Shown here piece by piece: positions 32,601 to 40,193 of a DNA stretch of 64,000 nucleotides (position 1 is the stretch's first letter; every line of letters begins with the position of its first letter). The DNA lies in contig DASTBV010000010.1 in the NCBI GenBank assembly GCA_035711805.1, forward strand, positions 1 through 64,000. Direction: 5' to 3'. Position numbers and translations under genes: made by a program. Source of the stretch: Gp6-AA40 sp035711805. GTDB lineage: Bacteria > Acidobacteriota > Vicinamibacteria > Vicinamibacterales > UBA2999. Under the pieces are notes generated by a model that was not told the origin of the DNA, made no database searches, and was given only the letters and a program-made list of their open reading frames with translations.

Positions 32601-33283
32601 GGAGACGCGAGCAGCAGACCGATCGCCTCCCGTCCACCGATGCCGGTTTCCTCGGGAAGCGGCCTCACGCCGCCGACGGCGTGGCGGCGGTTGATCGCCA
32701 TGACCAGCGCCAGGCAGCCGATGAGTGTCGCCGCACTGACGAGAAGGAGACTGTCGGTTCCGATCGCGTGGACGATGGTCGCCACAATCGTCGCACCCGC
32801 CGCTCCACCCAGACTGGCGCCGGCGCCGATGAAGCCGAACAATCGCTTGGCCTGTCTGGCGTCGTAGACCTCATTGGCCAGCGTCCAGAACTGGCTGATG
32901 AGAAGAATGCCGAGGATCTGGCCGAACAGGTAAAACGCCACGGCGACCCACTCGGCCCGTGTCCGCAGCAGGAGCGAGAAGACGACCAGAAGCACGACGA
33001 TGGCCGCCTGCGTGGCGGGAATGACGTGCCGGCGCGCGAGCCGGCCGGTGGCCGCGGCGTACCAATGCATCACCACGCCGACGACGACCGCCCCGGCGAG
33101 CAGCACGTACGGGAGGTTGGCGGATCCGAGATCGGAAATGAACCTGGACCGCGTCAGCGGTTTGAGGATGTTGTAGGAGGTCATCGCCAGGAAGGAGTAC
33201 GCGAACAGCAGCGCGGCGATGACGCCGTCGCCCTGGCGGAAGGCGAGCAGCGGCCCGGCAACCCGATTGGCCCAGTCCTTCAT
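29615..33283 (-). CDS. NTT nucleotide carrier-like protein fused to HEAT repeats and two cyclic-nucleotide-binding domains
   Basis: 1,222 residues. N-terminal ~420 residues form about twelve transmembrane helices of the ATP/ADP translocase (Npt1/Npt2, NTT) type: FAYSFLAMTSYNILKPLTRS, SQFWTLANEVYDARQAKRLF, GASLGGAAGATIVATIV. Residues ~430-920 are HEAT-like helical repeats (VRARVLRALGSVRSQIARRW; SDPEPEVVVSAAMGLAQSG). The last ~290 residues contain two CNB-like beta-barrels (HVEFLIEGAVQIVHPSGAAG; PPAVFQVLEGELQLETHRG). Parasite NTTs are ~500 residues; the long soluble extension suggests a regulated or sensory carrier rather than energy parasitism (inference). Third gene of an operon with an RsbW-like ATPase and a STAS-kinase fusion; 43 bases separate it from the ATPase. 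Confidence 0.88.
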   Translation of the reverse strand: MKDWANRVAGPLLAFRQGDGVIAALLFAYSFLAMTSYNILKPLTRSRFISDLGSANLPYVLLAGAVVVGVVMHWYAAATGRLARRHVIPATQAAIVVLLVVFSLLLRTRAEWVAVAFYLFGQILGILLISQFWTLANEVYDARQAKRLFGFIGAGASLGGAAGATIVATIVHAIGTDSLLLVSAATLIGCLALVMAINRRHAVGGVRPLPEETGIGGREAIGLLLASPHLRIVALVVACAAGAATIVEQQLNMAAEAFKGLEGDAGIAAFLARVIVYTSVVGFVLQVAVTSRIHRSFGLAFALVLLPIALGSAAIIILLTGAFWAPQAARVFDSTLRYTVDKTSREVLFLPMASELKYRVKPFVDVTMDRFAKGVTAAIILVLIQPWGFGFDWRRLSYASVGVMVLWIATALAARRQYLNMFRQSLDTRTLEVESVPVDVGDPATVEALVEELSDPDPTAVLYAIGMLETLDKRHLISPLLLHHESPQVRARVLRALGSVRSQIARRWRPAVERLTHDPDVGVRAAALRALAEFSHVDAAVVLRRHLSDPEPEVVVSAAMGLAQSGVGSDVEAAERTFKRLIADARDAGAVGRREVAVALAYVSAPRFRPLLVPLIYDHDTRVVEAAIGSARTLGAADGLFLPALISLLGHRVLKKAARDALVGYGAAAVDALAHALADPREDLWVRRHIPATLALIPSQAAMDALIRALADPDRFLRFKAIAAIEKLHRQHRSLAFPADVIERSVLREASRHCNYLCVAHDLRRDARTHGTLLVRALDEHLDHAIDCIYRLLGLLYHTDHVAAARYTIEHGDGRRRAAAVEYLDNLLTGAVRKRVLPILEEVSDTGRLRHAYLTLKTRPRDLEDALARVLHDDDPVLCAAAVHFVAHNHLWALAGDVEYVLTHGAADSRPAVAAASWALQLRRAGRVAASESLPIVELAHRVRTIPLFEFVSVEELFRIAAAGEEARHPAGRELFHPGAVPEHVEFLIEGAVQIVHPSGAAGEIGAPAVLGLEDVLQGAPPAVTIRAAESLVCLRIGAGELLTMVSGNVLLAERLFHMLLARASWQDVRHPMQSDPAVSLLRPVDRALMLRDHPLLARATPAQLLALIEGAAEIPMTEGTVLVEPDDPPPAVFQVLEGELQLETHRGVAVAAPGMTFGLVETLSGGAAGARAVVTKPGRALRIEHDDLFAVLTDNVDLMQGVFSEIIALPRKTLPGVAAQA

Positions 33284-33326
33284 GGAGTAGGCGGACGCTA
33301 TCGCGGCTGCCGACGCGATGCAAGCG

Positions 33327-33752
33327 TCATGACATGCGTTTCGTGAGACGCAGTCTGTTGGTGCCGTCCTTCCGCTCGTAGTTCATTTCATCGGCCAGCT
33401 CGCGCAGCAGGTGAAGTCCGACTCCGCCGATCGGGCGCTTCTCCGGAGGGAGCGACAGATCGGGACGCGGGGCCTCGAGCGGATTGAACGGACTGCCGTC
33501 GTCGATCACGTCCAGCCGCAACGTGCCCTCGCTCACGCTGAGAAGGAAATCGATCGTGTGATTGTTCGAGTCCTGGTAGCCGTACTTGATGCAGTTCGTG
33601 ACGAGCTCTTCGATGGCGAGGCTGACGAGGTACATGGCCTCGAACGACACCTGCTGCTCCACCAGCCACGCCTCAGCCTGCACGGTGGCGGGTAGGATGG
33701 CGTCGATCGTACCAGGCACCTGCAGTGTCAGCGTTGCGGGGCTCGAACTCAT
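33327..33752 (-). CDS. RsbW/SpoIIAB-like HATPase (anti-sigma-type) protein
   Basis: 141 residues from ATG 33752, which overlaps the upstream stop as ATGA. GHKL ATPase boxes: N box LAIEELVTNCIKYGY, G1 DDGSPFNP, G2 GGVGLHLLRELADEMNYE. Such small ATPases phosphorylate a STAS partner or bind a sigma factor; no sigma factor gene is adjacent, but the coupled upstream gene carries a STAS domain, which makes it the obvious partner. Confidence 0.93.
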   Translation of the reverse strand: MSSSPATLTLQVPGTIDAILPATVQAEAWLVEQQVSFEAMYLVSLAIEELVTNCIKYGYQDSNNHTIDFLLSVSEGTLRLDVIDDGSPFNPLEAPRPDLSLPPEKRPIGGVGLHLLRELADEMNYERKDGTNRLRLTKRMS

Positions 33753-35977
33753 GCGCGGCTTTCGATCTGCTGAATGGACCGACAGATCAATGCGGCGCTG
33801 CAGGCCGCGTAGCGCTTGAGACGGGGCGACAGCTGTCGATAGCACACGACCGGGTACGTCCACTCGAGCAACGCGATCCAGTACGGCACCATGTCCGTCT
33901 CGAAGAGCGTCGCGCGATCGGCGCAGCGCCGCAACAGGCTGATGCCGGCATGTGCGCGCGCCACCATCGGATCGATGCCGTCGTACCGGAACGGAGGCGG
34001 CTGGTCGAGGGCGGTCACGCTCATCAGCGCCTCCTCGAATTCCACGAGCCGCCGCAGCTCCTCATCGCTGTCCGGATCGATCATCTCGAACTTGAGCACC
34101 GGCTCCATCCGCGCGAAATCCGAGACCGCGTTTCTCGGCCGGGTCTCGGAAAAATCGATCACGTAGAGATTGTCACGCTCGTCGACGAGGATGTTTCTCA
34201 GATTGAGGTCACCGTGACAGACAGCCGTGTACCACAGTCGCGACTCCCGTGCGCGCCTTGGATATTCATGTTTGAGGAACCGGAAGGGGTTTGGAAGGCG
34301 GGTCCCGAGCTCAGGGCAGTCGAACTCCGGTGCGTCTGCCGGGATGCCCAGCACCTGCTCTGCGGTCTCGAACAGCGAGGGGAACAGGCGAAGCGGCGTG
34401 TGATCGCGGAAGAGGAACACCGGCTCCCATTTCGGCTGCCCGTACCACGGCTTGAGCACGCGCGTAAACACCTGCTCGAGGAGCGTCATGACTTCACCGA
34501 CGGGGCGCTGCCGGTAATGATCGTAGAGCCATGCCAGCCGGCTGTCGGGTCCGTTGATGCCGAGGAAGTTGTAGCGCAGGCCAGCCCACTCGCCGACCTG
34601 GGCGTCGCCAAGGACGGTCGTTCCGTTGTTCAGAATGAAGCGCGACACGTAGTTCTGGTTCGCCTCCACCTCGCGCCGCGTCACCTCCGTTGCTCCGATC
34701 TTGACAACGCCCGGAAGCGTACGGCGGCCGTCCTGGTCGTACGCGACCGCCTTGAACGTGCTCGACATGAAGCCGCCGTGCAACGGCGTGAGCGTCACGG
34801 AACGGCAGTCGGCATAGAGGCGACGGATGATGGCGTCCCATTCCTGCCGCCAGGTGGCGTCGCCCTCGACGGTGACCTGCAGCAACTTGGCCGCGCCGCT
34901 TCTGATCTCGCGCGGCGCGAACACCCACACCAGCGCGTGCGTCACCGGCGGGCACGCGGACAGGGCCACGATGCCGCCGAGCGACTCGAGCGTCGCCTGA
35001 CCGCGCAGGACGTCGTGGAGTTCGCCGGCGCCTTCCATGTCCGGTCGTTTCCGTAACGTGACGGCGCCGCCAATGAGGCACCGGCCCGACGGAAGCGGCG
35101 TGCCGCGCTCGAGAGGGGCATCCTGATCGAACGCGATTCCAGTCGCGAACACGCCGGGAGGTTGCCCATCGGTCCGCGCGAGCGCCGCAAAGCCGAATGC
35201 CGCCGACCCGGCCCCGGCGGCGTGTTCGAACAGCTCGTCCAGCGCATCGAACAGCGAAAAGCCGCTCGACGCCTCTAACTCCAGAATCGACGCCGGGGCT
35301 CCCGACAGCCCCCAGGCCGACGCGACGTCAATGGGCACGATCTGCGAGGCGTCGCCGACCACGAAATCGGTGACGCCGTCCGCGTCGGCATCGAGCACCG
35401 CGGTGAACTGTGGCGTGCTGACGAACTGTCCGTGGGCGCTGCCGCCTTCCGGCGTCGTAGCGCCGAGGCGTCCGATACCGAACGCCACCCCGAGATCGCC
35501 GGGGCTCAGGGTGAGAGGGGTCCATCGCTCGAGGGTGCTTTCCGCTCCGGTCAGATGGCGAATCCGCGCGCGGCACCGGCTGGAGGTGACCTCGATCGCC
35601 GGAGCGAGCAGCGCCGCCGCGCGAGCCTTGAGGATTCCGCGCTCGACCGTCGGCTCGATCTTCCAAAAGCTGTCGAGGCGCGAGACCTCGAGCACCCGGC
35701 GAACGAGCGGCGCCAGCGCGGCGAGCACGAGGCCGCCATCCTTCGCCTTCAGCCGTGTTTCCAGTGAAACCAGCGAACGAATCCCGAGGCTGGAAAGATA
35801 TGTGACGCCGGTGAAGTCGAGCACCCAGTGGGCGGTCTCAGTTTCGAGCGCGCCGGCCCGGTCATCGAAGACGACGGCGGCAGCTCCGTCGAAACGGCCG
35901 GTGAGCGTCAGGACGGGAACGCCGGCTCCGAACGAGACCGCGATGTCCATGCGATGCGACATCTTACGATTTCGCAT
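33749..35977 (-). CDS. STAS domain fused to aminoglycoside-phosphotransferase-like kinase domain
   Basis: 742 residues; the start is uncertain (ATGs also at 35962 and 35950, none with a good ribosome site). Residues ~10-115 are a STAS domain, with VLDFTGVTYLSSLGIRSL carrying Ser62/Ser63 at the usual phosphorylation position. Residues ~130-380 are unassigned. From ~390 (SVTLTPLHGGFMSSTFKAVA) a kinase-like fold follows, with VKIGA Lys, catalytic loop AVCHGDLNLRNILVD and metal site NLYVIDFSETRP, resembling APH/choline-kinase-like and ternary-complex-associated domains. Coupled to the RsbW-like gene, so it is likely its regulated partner. Confidence 0.88.
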   Translation of the reverse strand: MRNRKMSHRMDIAVSFGAGVPVLTLTGRFDGAAAVVFDDRAGALETETAHWVLDFTGVTYLSSLGIRSLVSLETRLKAKDGGLVLAALAPLVRRVLEVSRLDSFWKIEPTVERGILKARAAALLAPAIEVTSSRCRARIRHLTGAESTLERWTPLTLSPGDLGVAFGIGRLGATTPEGGSAHGQFVSTPQFTAVLDADADGVTDFVVGDASQIVPIDVASAWGLSGAPASILELEASSGFSLFDALDELFEHAAGAGSAAFGFAALARTDGQPPGVFATGIAFDQDAPLERGTPLPSGRCLIGGAVTLRKRPDMEGAGELHDVLRGQATLESLGGIVALSACPPVTHALVWVFAPREIRSGAAKLLQVTVEGDATWRQEWDAIIRRLYADCRSVTLTPLHGGFMSSTFKAVAYDQDGRRTLPGVVKIGATEVTRREVEANQNYVSRFILNNGTTVLGDAQVGEWAGLRYNFLGINGPDSRLAWLYDHYRQRPVGEVMTLLEQVFTRVLKPWYGQPKWEPVFLFRDHTPLRLFPSLFETAEQVLGIPADAPEFDCPELGTRLPNPFRFLKHEYPRRARESRLWYTAVCHGDLNLRNILVDERDNLYVIDFSETRPRNAVSDFARMEPVLKFEMIDPDSDEELRRLVEFEEALMSVTALDQPPPFRYDGIDPMVARAHAGISLLRRCADRATLFETDMVPYWIALLEWTYPVVCYRQLSPRLKRYAACSAALICRSIQQIESRA

Positions 35978-36102
35978 GCCGATCGGGAGGAACTGCCGTA
36001 CGAATGAAACGCCGGGGCGACACGAGGTCGCGCCGGTCCATCATGGTGCGGATCGATGGTAGGCTCTCAGTCGGGTTCTCCCAGGCACACGTGAGGTTGC
36101 AG

Positions 36103-36999
36103 ATGCCGCGGATCCTTGTGATGGGGCTCATGGCAGCCGGGCTCATGGCCTCGGCCGATATGTTTGCACAGGCGCCAGCTGCGCCCGAGCCCGGCATCGC
36201 ATTCGAAGTCGCGTCCGTCAAACGCAACACCACCAATTCCGGCCTTTCGCGCTCCGCCGATCAACCCGACGGCAGTTACTCCGCGGTCAACATGCCATTA
36301 CGCACGTTGATCCTGTACGCCTTCCGGCTGCATCCGGTGCTCGATCGCGGGCGCGTCGTCGGAGCCCCGGCATGGGTTGAATCCGAGCGCTTCGATATCA
36401 CCGCGCGCGCGCCCGCGAACGCGACCGCCGATCAGGTGTGGGACAGGTTGCGAACGCTGCTCGCCGATCGCTTCAAGCTCGCCGTCCACACCGAGCCGCG
36501 CGAGGGCCCGGTGTACGCGCTGGTTCTGGCGGAGGAGGCGGCCGCCATGCGGCCGAAACCCTCATCGCTGGACTGTTCGGTCGCCGGCGGGCTGCAGACG
36601 TCTCTCGGACCACAACGCGAAACGGCGGTACGTCCAGGAGCCCCACCCCCGCCTGCCGTCCCCACACGCTGCGGTCTCAGCTACGCAGTAGATGCGAACG
36701 GCAGCCTGGTCATCGGCGGCGCCCAGTCGATGGCCGCGTTGGCGCGAATCCTGGGCCGTCCAGCCGGCCGACCGGTCGTCGATCGAACGGGATTGTCAGG
36801 ACTCTACGATTTCGTCCTCCGGTGGGCGCCCGAACAGCGGGGCAATGGCGGTGCTGGCGGCGCTGCGCCCGCTGCAATATCCGACGGACCATCTCTGTTC
36901 ACCGCGCTGCGTGATCAACTGGGACTGAAGCTCGACGCTCAACGCGGTCCTGTGGACGTCGTGGTGGTCGACCGCGTCGAGCGGCCGACGCCTGACTGA
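36103..36999 (+). CDS. TIGR03435 family exported protein
   Basis: 298 residues from ATG 36103 (GTGAGGTTGC upstream); a longer frame begins at 36004 but would place the signal peptide internally. Signal peptide PRILVMGLMAAGLMASA, then the TIGR03435 core: FEVASVKRNTTNSGLS, LRTLILYAFRLHPVLDRGRV, FDITARAPANATADQVWDRL, LLADRFKLAVHTEPREGPVY and the end VDVVVVDRVERPTPD. Function unknown; abundant in Acidobacteria. It lies 177 bases upstream of the cysteine-rich-peptide operon and may belong to it. Confidence 0.9.
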   Translation: MPRILVMGLMAAGLMASADMFAQAPAAPEPGIAFEVASVKRNTTNSGLSRSADQPDGSYSAVNMPLRTLILYAFRLHPVLDRGRVVGAPAWVESERFDITARAPANATADQVWDRLRTLLADRFKLAVHTEPREGPVYALVLAEEAAAMRPKPSSLDCSVAGGLQTSLGPQRETAVRPGAPPPPAVPTRCGLSYAVDANGSLVIGGAQSMAALARILGRPAGRPVVDRTGLSGLYDFVLRWAPEQRGNGGAGGAAPAAISDGPSLFTALRDQLGLKLDAQRGPVDVVVVDRVERPTPD

Positions 37000-37176
37000 T
37001 CGCTCGATCACTTCATCGTTTCCTTCTCTGCGCACCTCTCTGCGTCCATCCATCCGACGGCGATCACGAACGTACGGCGCTTCACGCCGCTGAAAACAAT
37101 TGCGGGCGGCGATCCCGCCTGAGACACTCCGTCGATGCGCGCGGCTGCATCAGCATGCGCGAACGACAGGTGACTC

Positions 37177-37878
37177 ATGAAGCGTGGTCTCCTCAACTCA
37201 ATCTCGATCGCGTCGGCGCTGATCGTCGTCGCCTGGATCGCATGGGTCGTGCGCTTCCCGCCGCCACCGGTCGTCGTCGGGGCGACGAGTCTATCGGTTC
37301 CCTCACGTCCCGTCTCGATCGAGTCCGCCGTGCAGCAGGGCGCGTCGGATGCACCGGTAGTCGTGGTGGTCTTTTCAGATTTCCAGTGTCCTTATTGCGC
37401 GAGGCTGGCGCAGGGCACGATTCCGCAGCTGCAAAAGCGATACGTCGCCGCCGGGAAAGTGCGGCTGGTATTCCGTCATCTGCCGTTAACGACCATCCAT
37501 GCCGATGCCATGCGTGCGGCGCAGGCTGCCGCCTGCGCCGGACGTGCGGGGAAGTTCTGGGAAATGCATGACCGCCTGTTCGACGACCGACAGCGGCTGG
37601 GCGCGGCTGACATCGCGGCGAAGGCCAGGCGCCTATCGCTCGATGACGGATTCGAACGCTGCCTGACCGAGGAGACGGCGCGTGAGGAGGTCGAACGCGA
37701 CATGGCCGAGGCACGGGCGCTGAGCATCGCGGCGACGCCCACCGTGCTCGTCGGACGGCCCGATGACAGCGGCAGCGTCCGTGTGACGCATCGATTCGGG
37801 GCGATCCCCTTTTCGCAGCTCGCCGCCGCAATCGACGACCTTCTGAGCGGCGCCGCCGCGCACAAAACGGGTGCATAG
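37177..37878 (+). CDS. DsbA-family thiol oxidoreductase, membrane-anchored
   Basis: 233 residues. N-terminal anchor LNSISIASALIVVAWIAWVV, then a thioredoxin/DsbA fold with active site CPYC (71-74) in VFSDFQCPYCARLA and cis-proline Pro188 in IAATPTVLVG; the insert with Cys120 and Cys162 could form a structural disulfide. Members introduce or shuffle disulfides in the periplasm. First gene of a tight operon (35 bases before the mini-protein gene), so its natural substrate is probably the cysteine-rich mini-protein next door (inference). Confidence 0.93.
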   Translation: MKRGLLNSISIASALIVVAWIAWVVRFPPPPVVVGATSLSVPSRPVSIESAVQQGASDAPVVVVVFSDFQCPYCARLAQGTIPQLQKRYVAAGKVRLVFRHLPLTTIHADAMRAAQAAACAGRAGKFWEMHDRLFDDRQRLGAADIAAKARRLSLDDGFERCLTEETAREEVERDMAEARALSIAATPTVLVGRPDDSGSVRVTHRFGAIPFSQLAAAIDDLLSGAAAHKTGA

Positions 37879-37913
37879 CCAGTAATCGGAAACCAATATT
37901 CCAGGAGGATGTG

Positions 37914-38180
37914 ATGAGGATTGCAGCGAAATACGTTTCACGGCTTCGACTGTCCCTCGGCGGATTGGCGCTGGTGACGCTCTTCGGCTTCAGCGGCAGC
38001 GCCGTCAGGGCCTACATGTTTGAGGACTGTATCGAGGAATGTGGACCCTGCGTGGTATGGGCGCTCAACTGTGATTCGTGCACTGAATACAACGGCGGGT
38101 CGTGGTGCGAAGCGTGGGGCGAAGGATGCACCGAGGGCGGTTGCGACTGCGGCGGCGACCCCGGCTGGTACTGCTGCTAG
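37914..38180 (+). CDS. secreted cysteine-rich mini-protein (11 Cys)
   Basis: 88 residues from ATG 37914, five bases after AGGAGG; a GTG at 37911 is in frame. Signal peptide (RLSLGGLALVTLFGFSGSAV, cut near VRA) is followed by a ~53-residue acidic mature part with eleven cysteines: EDCIEECGPC, LNCDSC, SWCEAWGEGC, GGCDC and a terminal WYCC. The SWCE-x-W-x-x-GC ... CDC segment resembles the mini-protein at 58197 (QWCE ... GC ... CDC). No family recognised. Odd cysteine number suggests an intermolecular bond or a modified residue. Possible structural peptide, toxin/bacteriocin or ripened natural product; surrounded by oxidases and a peptidase. Confidence 0.85.
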   Translation: MRIAAKYVSRLRLSLGGLALVTLFGFSGSAVRAYMFEDCIEECGPCVVWALNCDSCTEYNGGSWCEAWGEGCTEGGCDCGGDPGWYCC

Positions 38181-38276
38181 TCGATCCGCGGCCCTCACGC
38201 GAATTGCGGGCGGGTCGCTGCGCGTGCGCGCGGCGCGGCCGCCGCACGCGTCACCACTACACGTGCAGGAGAAGTG

Positions 38277-39035
38277 ATGCGGACGGCGGCCGCAATGGTT
38301 TGTCTCATGGTCGTGGCTGCGATGCCCTCGGGCGCGCAATCCTCTGGCGCCACTGCAGCCGCGCGGCGACTCGCCGCGGCGCGGGAAGCAATCGGCGGCG
38401 GCGGCCGACTGCAGGCGATTACGTCGCTCGTCATCCGCGGCCAGGCCCGGCACCGCAACCAGCATTACAAGAAGCGTCCAGGCGCCACGCGCGAGTGGAT
38501 CGACCGGACGCTCGAGGTGCGCGCTTCATGGCCGGATCACTTCCTCATGATTGGCACGCTCGATCTGGCCGGACGACGCGTCGAACACCGCGAGGGCTTT
38601 GCGGGCCAGAGCAGCCTGGCGGCAAAGTTCCAGGCCGCCTCGTATTACCAGATCGAATTCGCGCGGCGGATGTTGCTGCTGCTGCTGCGCACCGACACCG
38701 TGTTTCCGCTCACCGCAGTGTCAACCGCAGGACGCTCCGGCGCACTGGAGTTCACGGGCGCACACGAATTCCATGCGCACCTGGAGATCGATCCGCAAAC
38801 CCGGTTTCCGACGCGATTGCGGTCGCGTCACCGTCGATTCGACGGACAGGGACGCCTTGCCACGGGCATGATGCCGTGGTCGGTCGTCACCGTCGAGCGA
38901 CGTGTCGCCGTCGGCGGGCTCACGGTTCCCGATCGGTTGCGTTACTCGGATGACGAGGGGCAGACCCTGGCCATCGAGACCTACAGCTCACTGCAGTTCA
39001 ACTCACCGTTGACGAGTGCGGATTTCCGGAGGTAA
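38277..39035 (+). CDS. exported LolA-like protein of unknown function
   Basis: 252 residues from ATG 38277 (CAGGAGAAG upstream). Signal peptide RTAAAMVCLMVVAAMPSGA. The body (AAREAIGGGGRLQAITSLVI, then beta strands through GRLATGMMPWSVVTVERRV and LTVPDRLRYSDDEGQ) resembles outer-membrane-lipoprotein carrier-like half-barrels that bind lipids or hydrophobic peptides. No cysteines of note in the mature part. Within the operon, the next gene starts six bases after the stop. Confidence 0.75.
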   Translation: MRTAAAMVCLMVVAAMPSGAQSSGATAAARRLAAAREAIGGGGRLQAITSLVIRGQARHRNQHYKKRPGATREWIDRTLEVRASWPDHFLMIGTLDLAGRRVEHREGFAGQSSLAAKFQAASYYQIEFARRMLLLLLRTDTVFPLTAVSTAGRSGALEFTGAHEFHAHLEIDPQTRFPTRLRSRHRRFDGQGRLATGMMPWSVVTVERRVAVGGLTVPDRLRYSDDEGQTLAIETYSSLQFNSPLTSADFRR

Positions 39036-39041
39036 TTGCCG

Positions 39042-40190
39042 ATGTCTGAACACCAAGCACCCGGACGAGCGCTGTACGTATTGCTCGTGTGCGGGATCGG
39101 CGCCGCAACGTTGTGGCTTGTGGCGATGGTTGCATCCTACGGGGTGGCAACGGCCACGCTTCCCTTCTGGCTTGCGCCGCACGTGAACACCCTGACGACA
39201 ACCGCGAGATGGCGCGGTATCCCGGCCGAATTCTTTGAATTCGTCTGGGCGCTGACGGTCATCGCCGGGGCGATCGCGGCGCTGCGCGGCGATGGCGAAC
39301 GACGGCGCCAGATCCTCACCGGGCTATTCGTAGGGAGCATTCCCTTGACGGGGCTTGCCCTGTGGCTGTCGATGCTGCTCCCACGGCCCCTCGCCGCCAT
39401 GGTCGGCGGCGCGCTCGGGGCGATCGTCGTAGTGGTCAGCGCACACCAGGTACCTGCCCGCTGGCGGGGCGTTGCAATGGCGATCCGCGCCACACTGACC
39501 GCGCCAGCCGCAAGGACTACCGTCCTGGCCGGGCTCGCCGTCACAGTGCTTGCCGGGGAGATGATCGGCGCCCGCACCCGCGCGCTGACGCCCGAGCAGG
39601 CGAAGGACCAGCTCTTTCGCCGCGGATGGGCGGCCACGCCGGTGACGGCCGCCCAGTTCACGGCCGACAACGCGATCCGCCTGGTTGTGTTCACTGATTA
39701 CGAGTGTCCGTTCTGCAGCGCCGCGGTACCGCGCATGGATGAGACGATTGCCACCTTCACGAAGGATACCGGGCGATCGGTGGACGTCCTCATCAAGGAC
39801 TACCCGCTCGAGTCCGAGTGCAACCGGGCTCGTTCCGACACTCTTCACTCGGCGGCCTGCGAGGCCGCCGCAGCCGTGCGGCTCGTACACCGCCAGCGCG
39901 GGCCGGATGCGGCCAAGGCCTTCGGCGTCTCGCTCTACGAAAACAACCGCCAGTTGCGGGATGCGGTCCGCCGCGGCATCGCGGAGCTCGGACTGAGTGC
40001 CGAGTACACGCGTGCGTATGCGTCCCTGCTGGACGAAGTCGCCGGCGAGGCTCAGCTCGGCGCCCGACTCGGAGTGCGGGGCACGCCGTCGTTCTTCATA
40101 AACGGCCGGTTGCTGCGCAACTGGCGGCGCCTGGACCTGGCGCTCCGGCTCGAACACGAGCGGATGGCGCAGTCGAGTGGACAGCCTTAG
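39042..40190 (+). CDS. polytopic membrane protein with C-terminal DsbA-like domain
   Basis: 382 residues from ATG 39042 (GGAGG nine bases upstream). About five transmembrane helices (residues ~11-33, 66-81, 92-112, 117-134, 157-173) occupy the N-terminal half, then a periplasmic thioredoxin-fold domain with CPFC (222-225) in FTDYECPFCSAAV and cis-Pro in RGTPSFFINGRLL. The layout recalls VKOR-thioredoxin fusions, but the membrane part has only one cysteine (LLVCGIG) and lacks the VKOR redox pairs, so it is not a standard VKOR. Followed after three bases by the peptidase gene. Confidence 0.88.
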   Translation: MSEHQAPGRALYVLLVCGIGAATLWLVAMVASYGVATATLPFWLAPHVNTLTTTARWRGIPAEFFEFVWALTVIAGAIAALRGDGERRRQILTGLFVGSIPLTGLALWLSMLLPRPLAAMVGGALGAIVVVVSAHQVPARWRGVAMAIRATLTAPAARTTVLAGLAVTVLAGEMIGARTRALTPEQAKDQLFRRGWAATPVTAAQFTADNAIRLVVFTDYECPFCSAAVPRMDETIATFTKDTGRSVDVLIKDYPLESECNRARSDTLHSAACEAAAAVRLVHRQRGPDAAKAFGVSLYENNRQLRDAVRRGIAELGLSAEYTRAYASLLDEVAGEAQLGARLGVRGTPSFFINGRLLRNWRRLDLALRLEHERMAQSSGQP

Positions 40191-40193
40191 CTC

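Noticed and set aside
33725..35056. 443-codon plus-strand open frame
   Set aside because: Antisense to the STAS-kinase gene; no motifs.
37914..38180. Known lanthipeptide or lasso precursor
   Set aside because: Sec-type signal instead of a RiPP leader, and no lanthionine synthase, B1/B2 or C proteins nearby.
39042..40190. Standard VKOR-thioredoxin fusion
   Set aside because: The membrane part lacks the CxxC and loop cysteines needed by VKOR.
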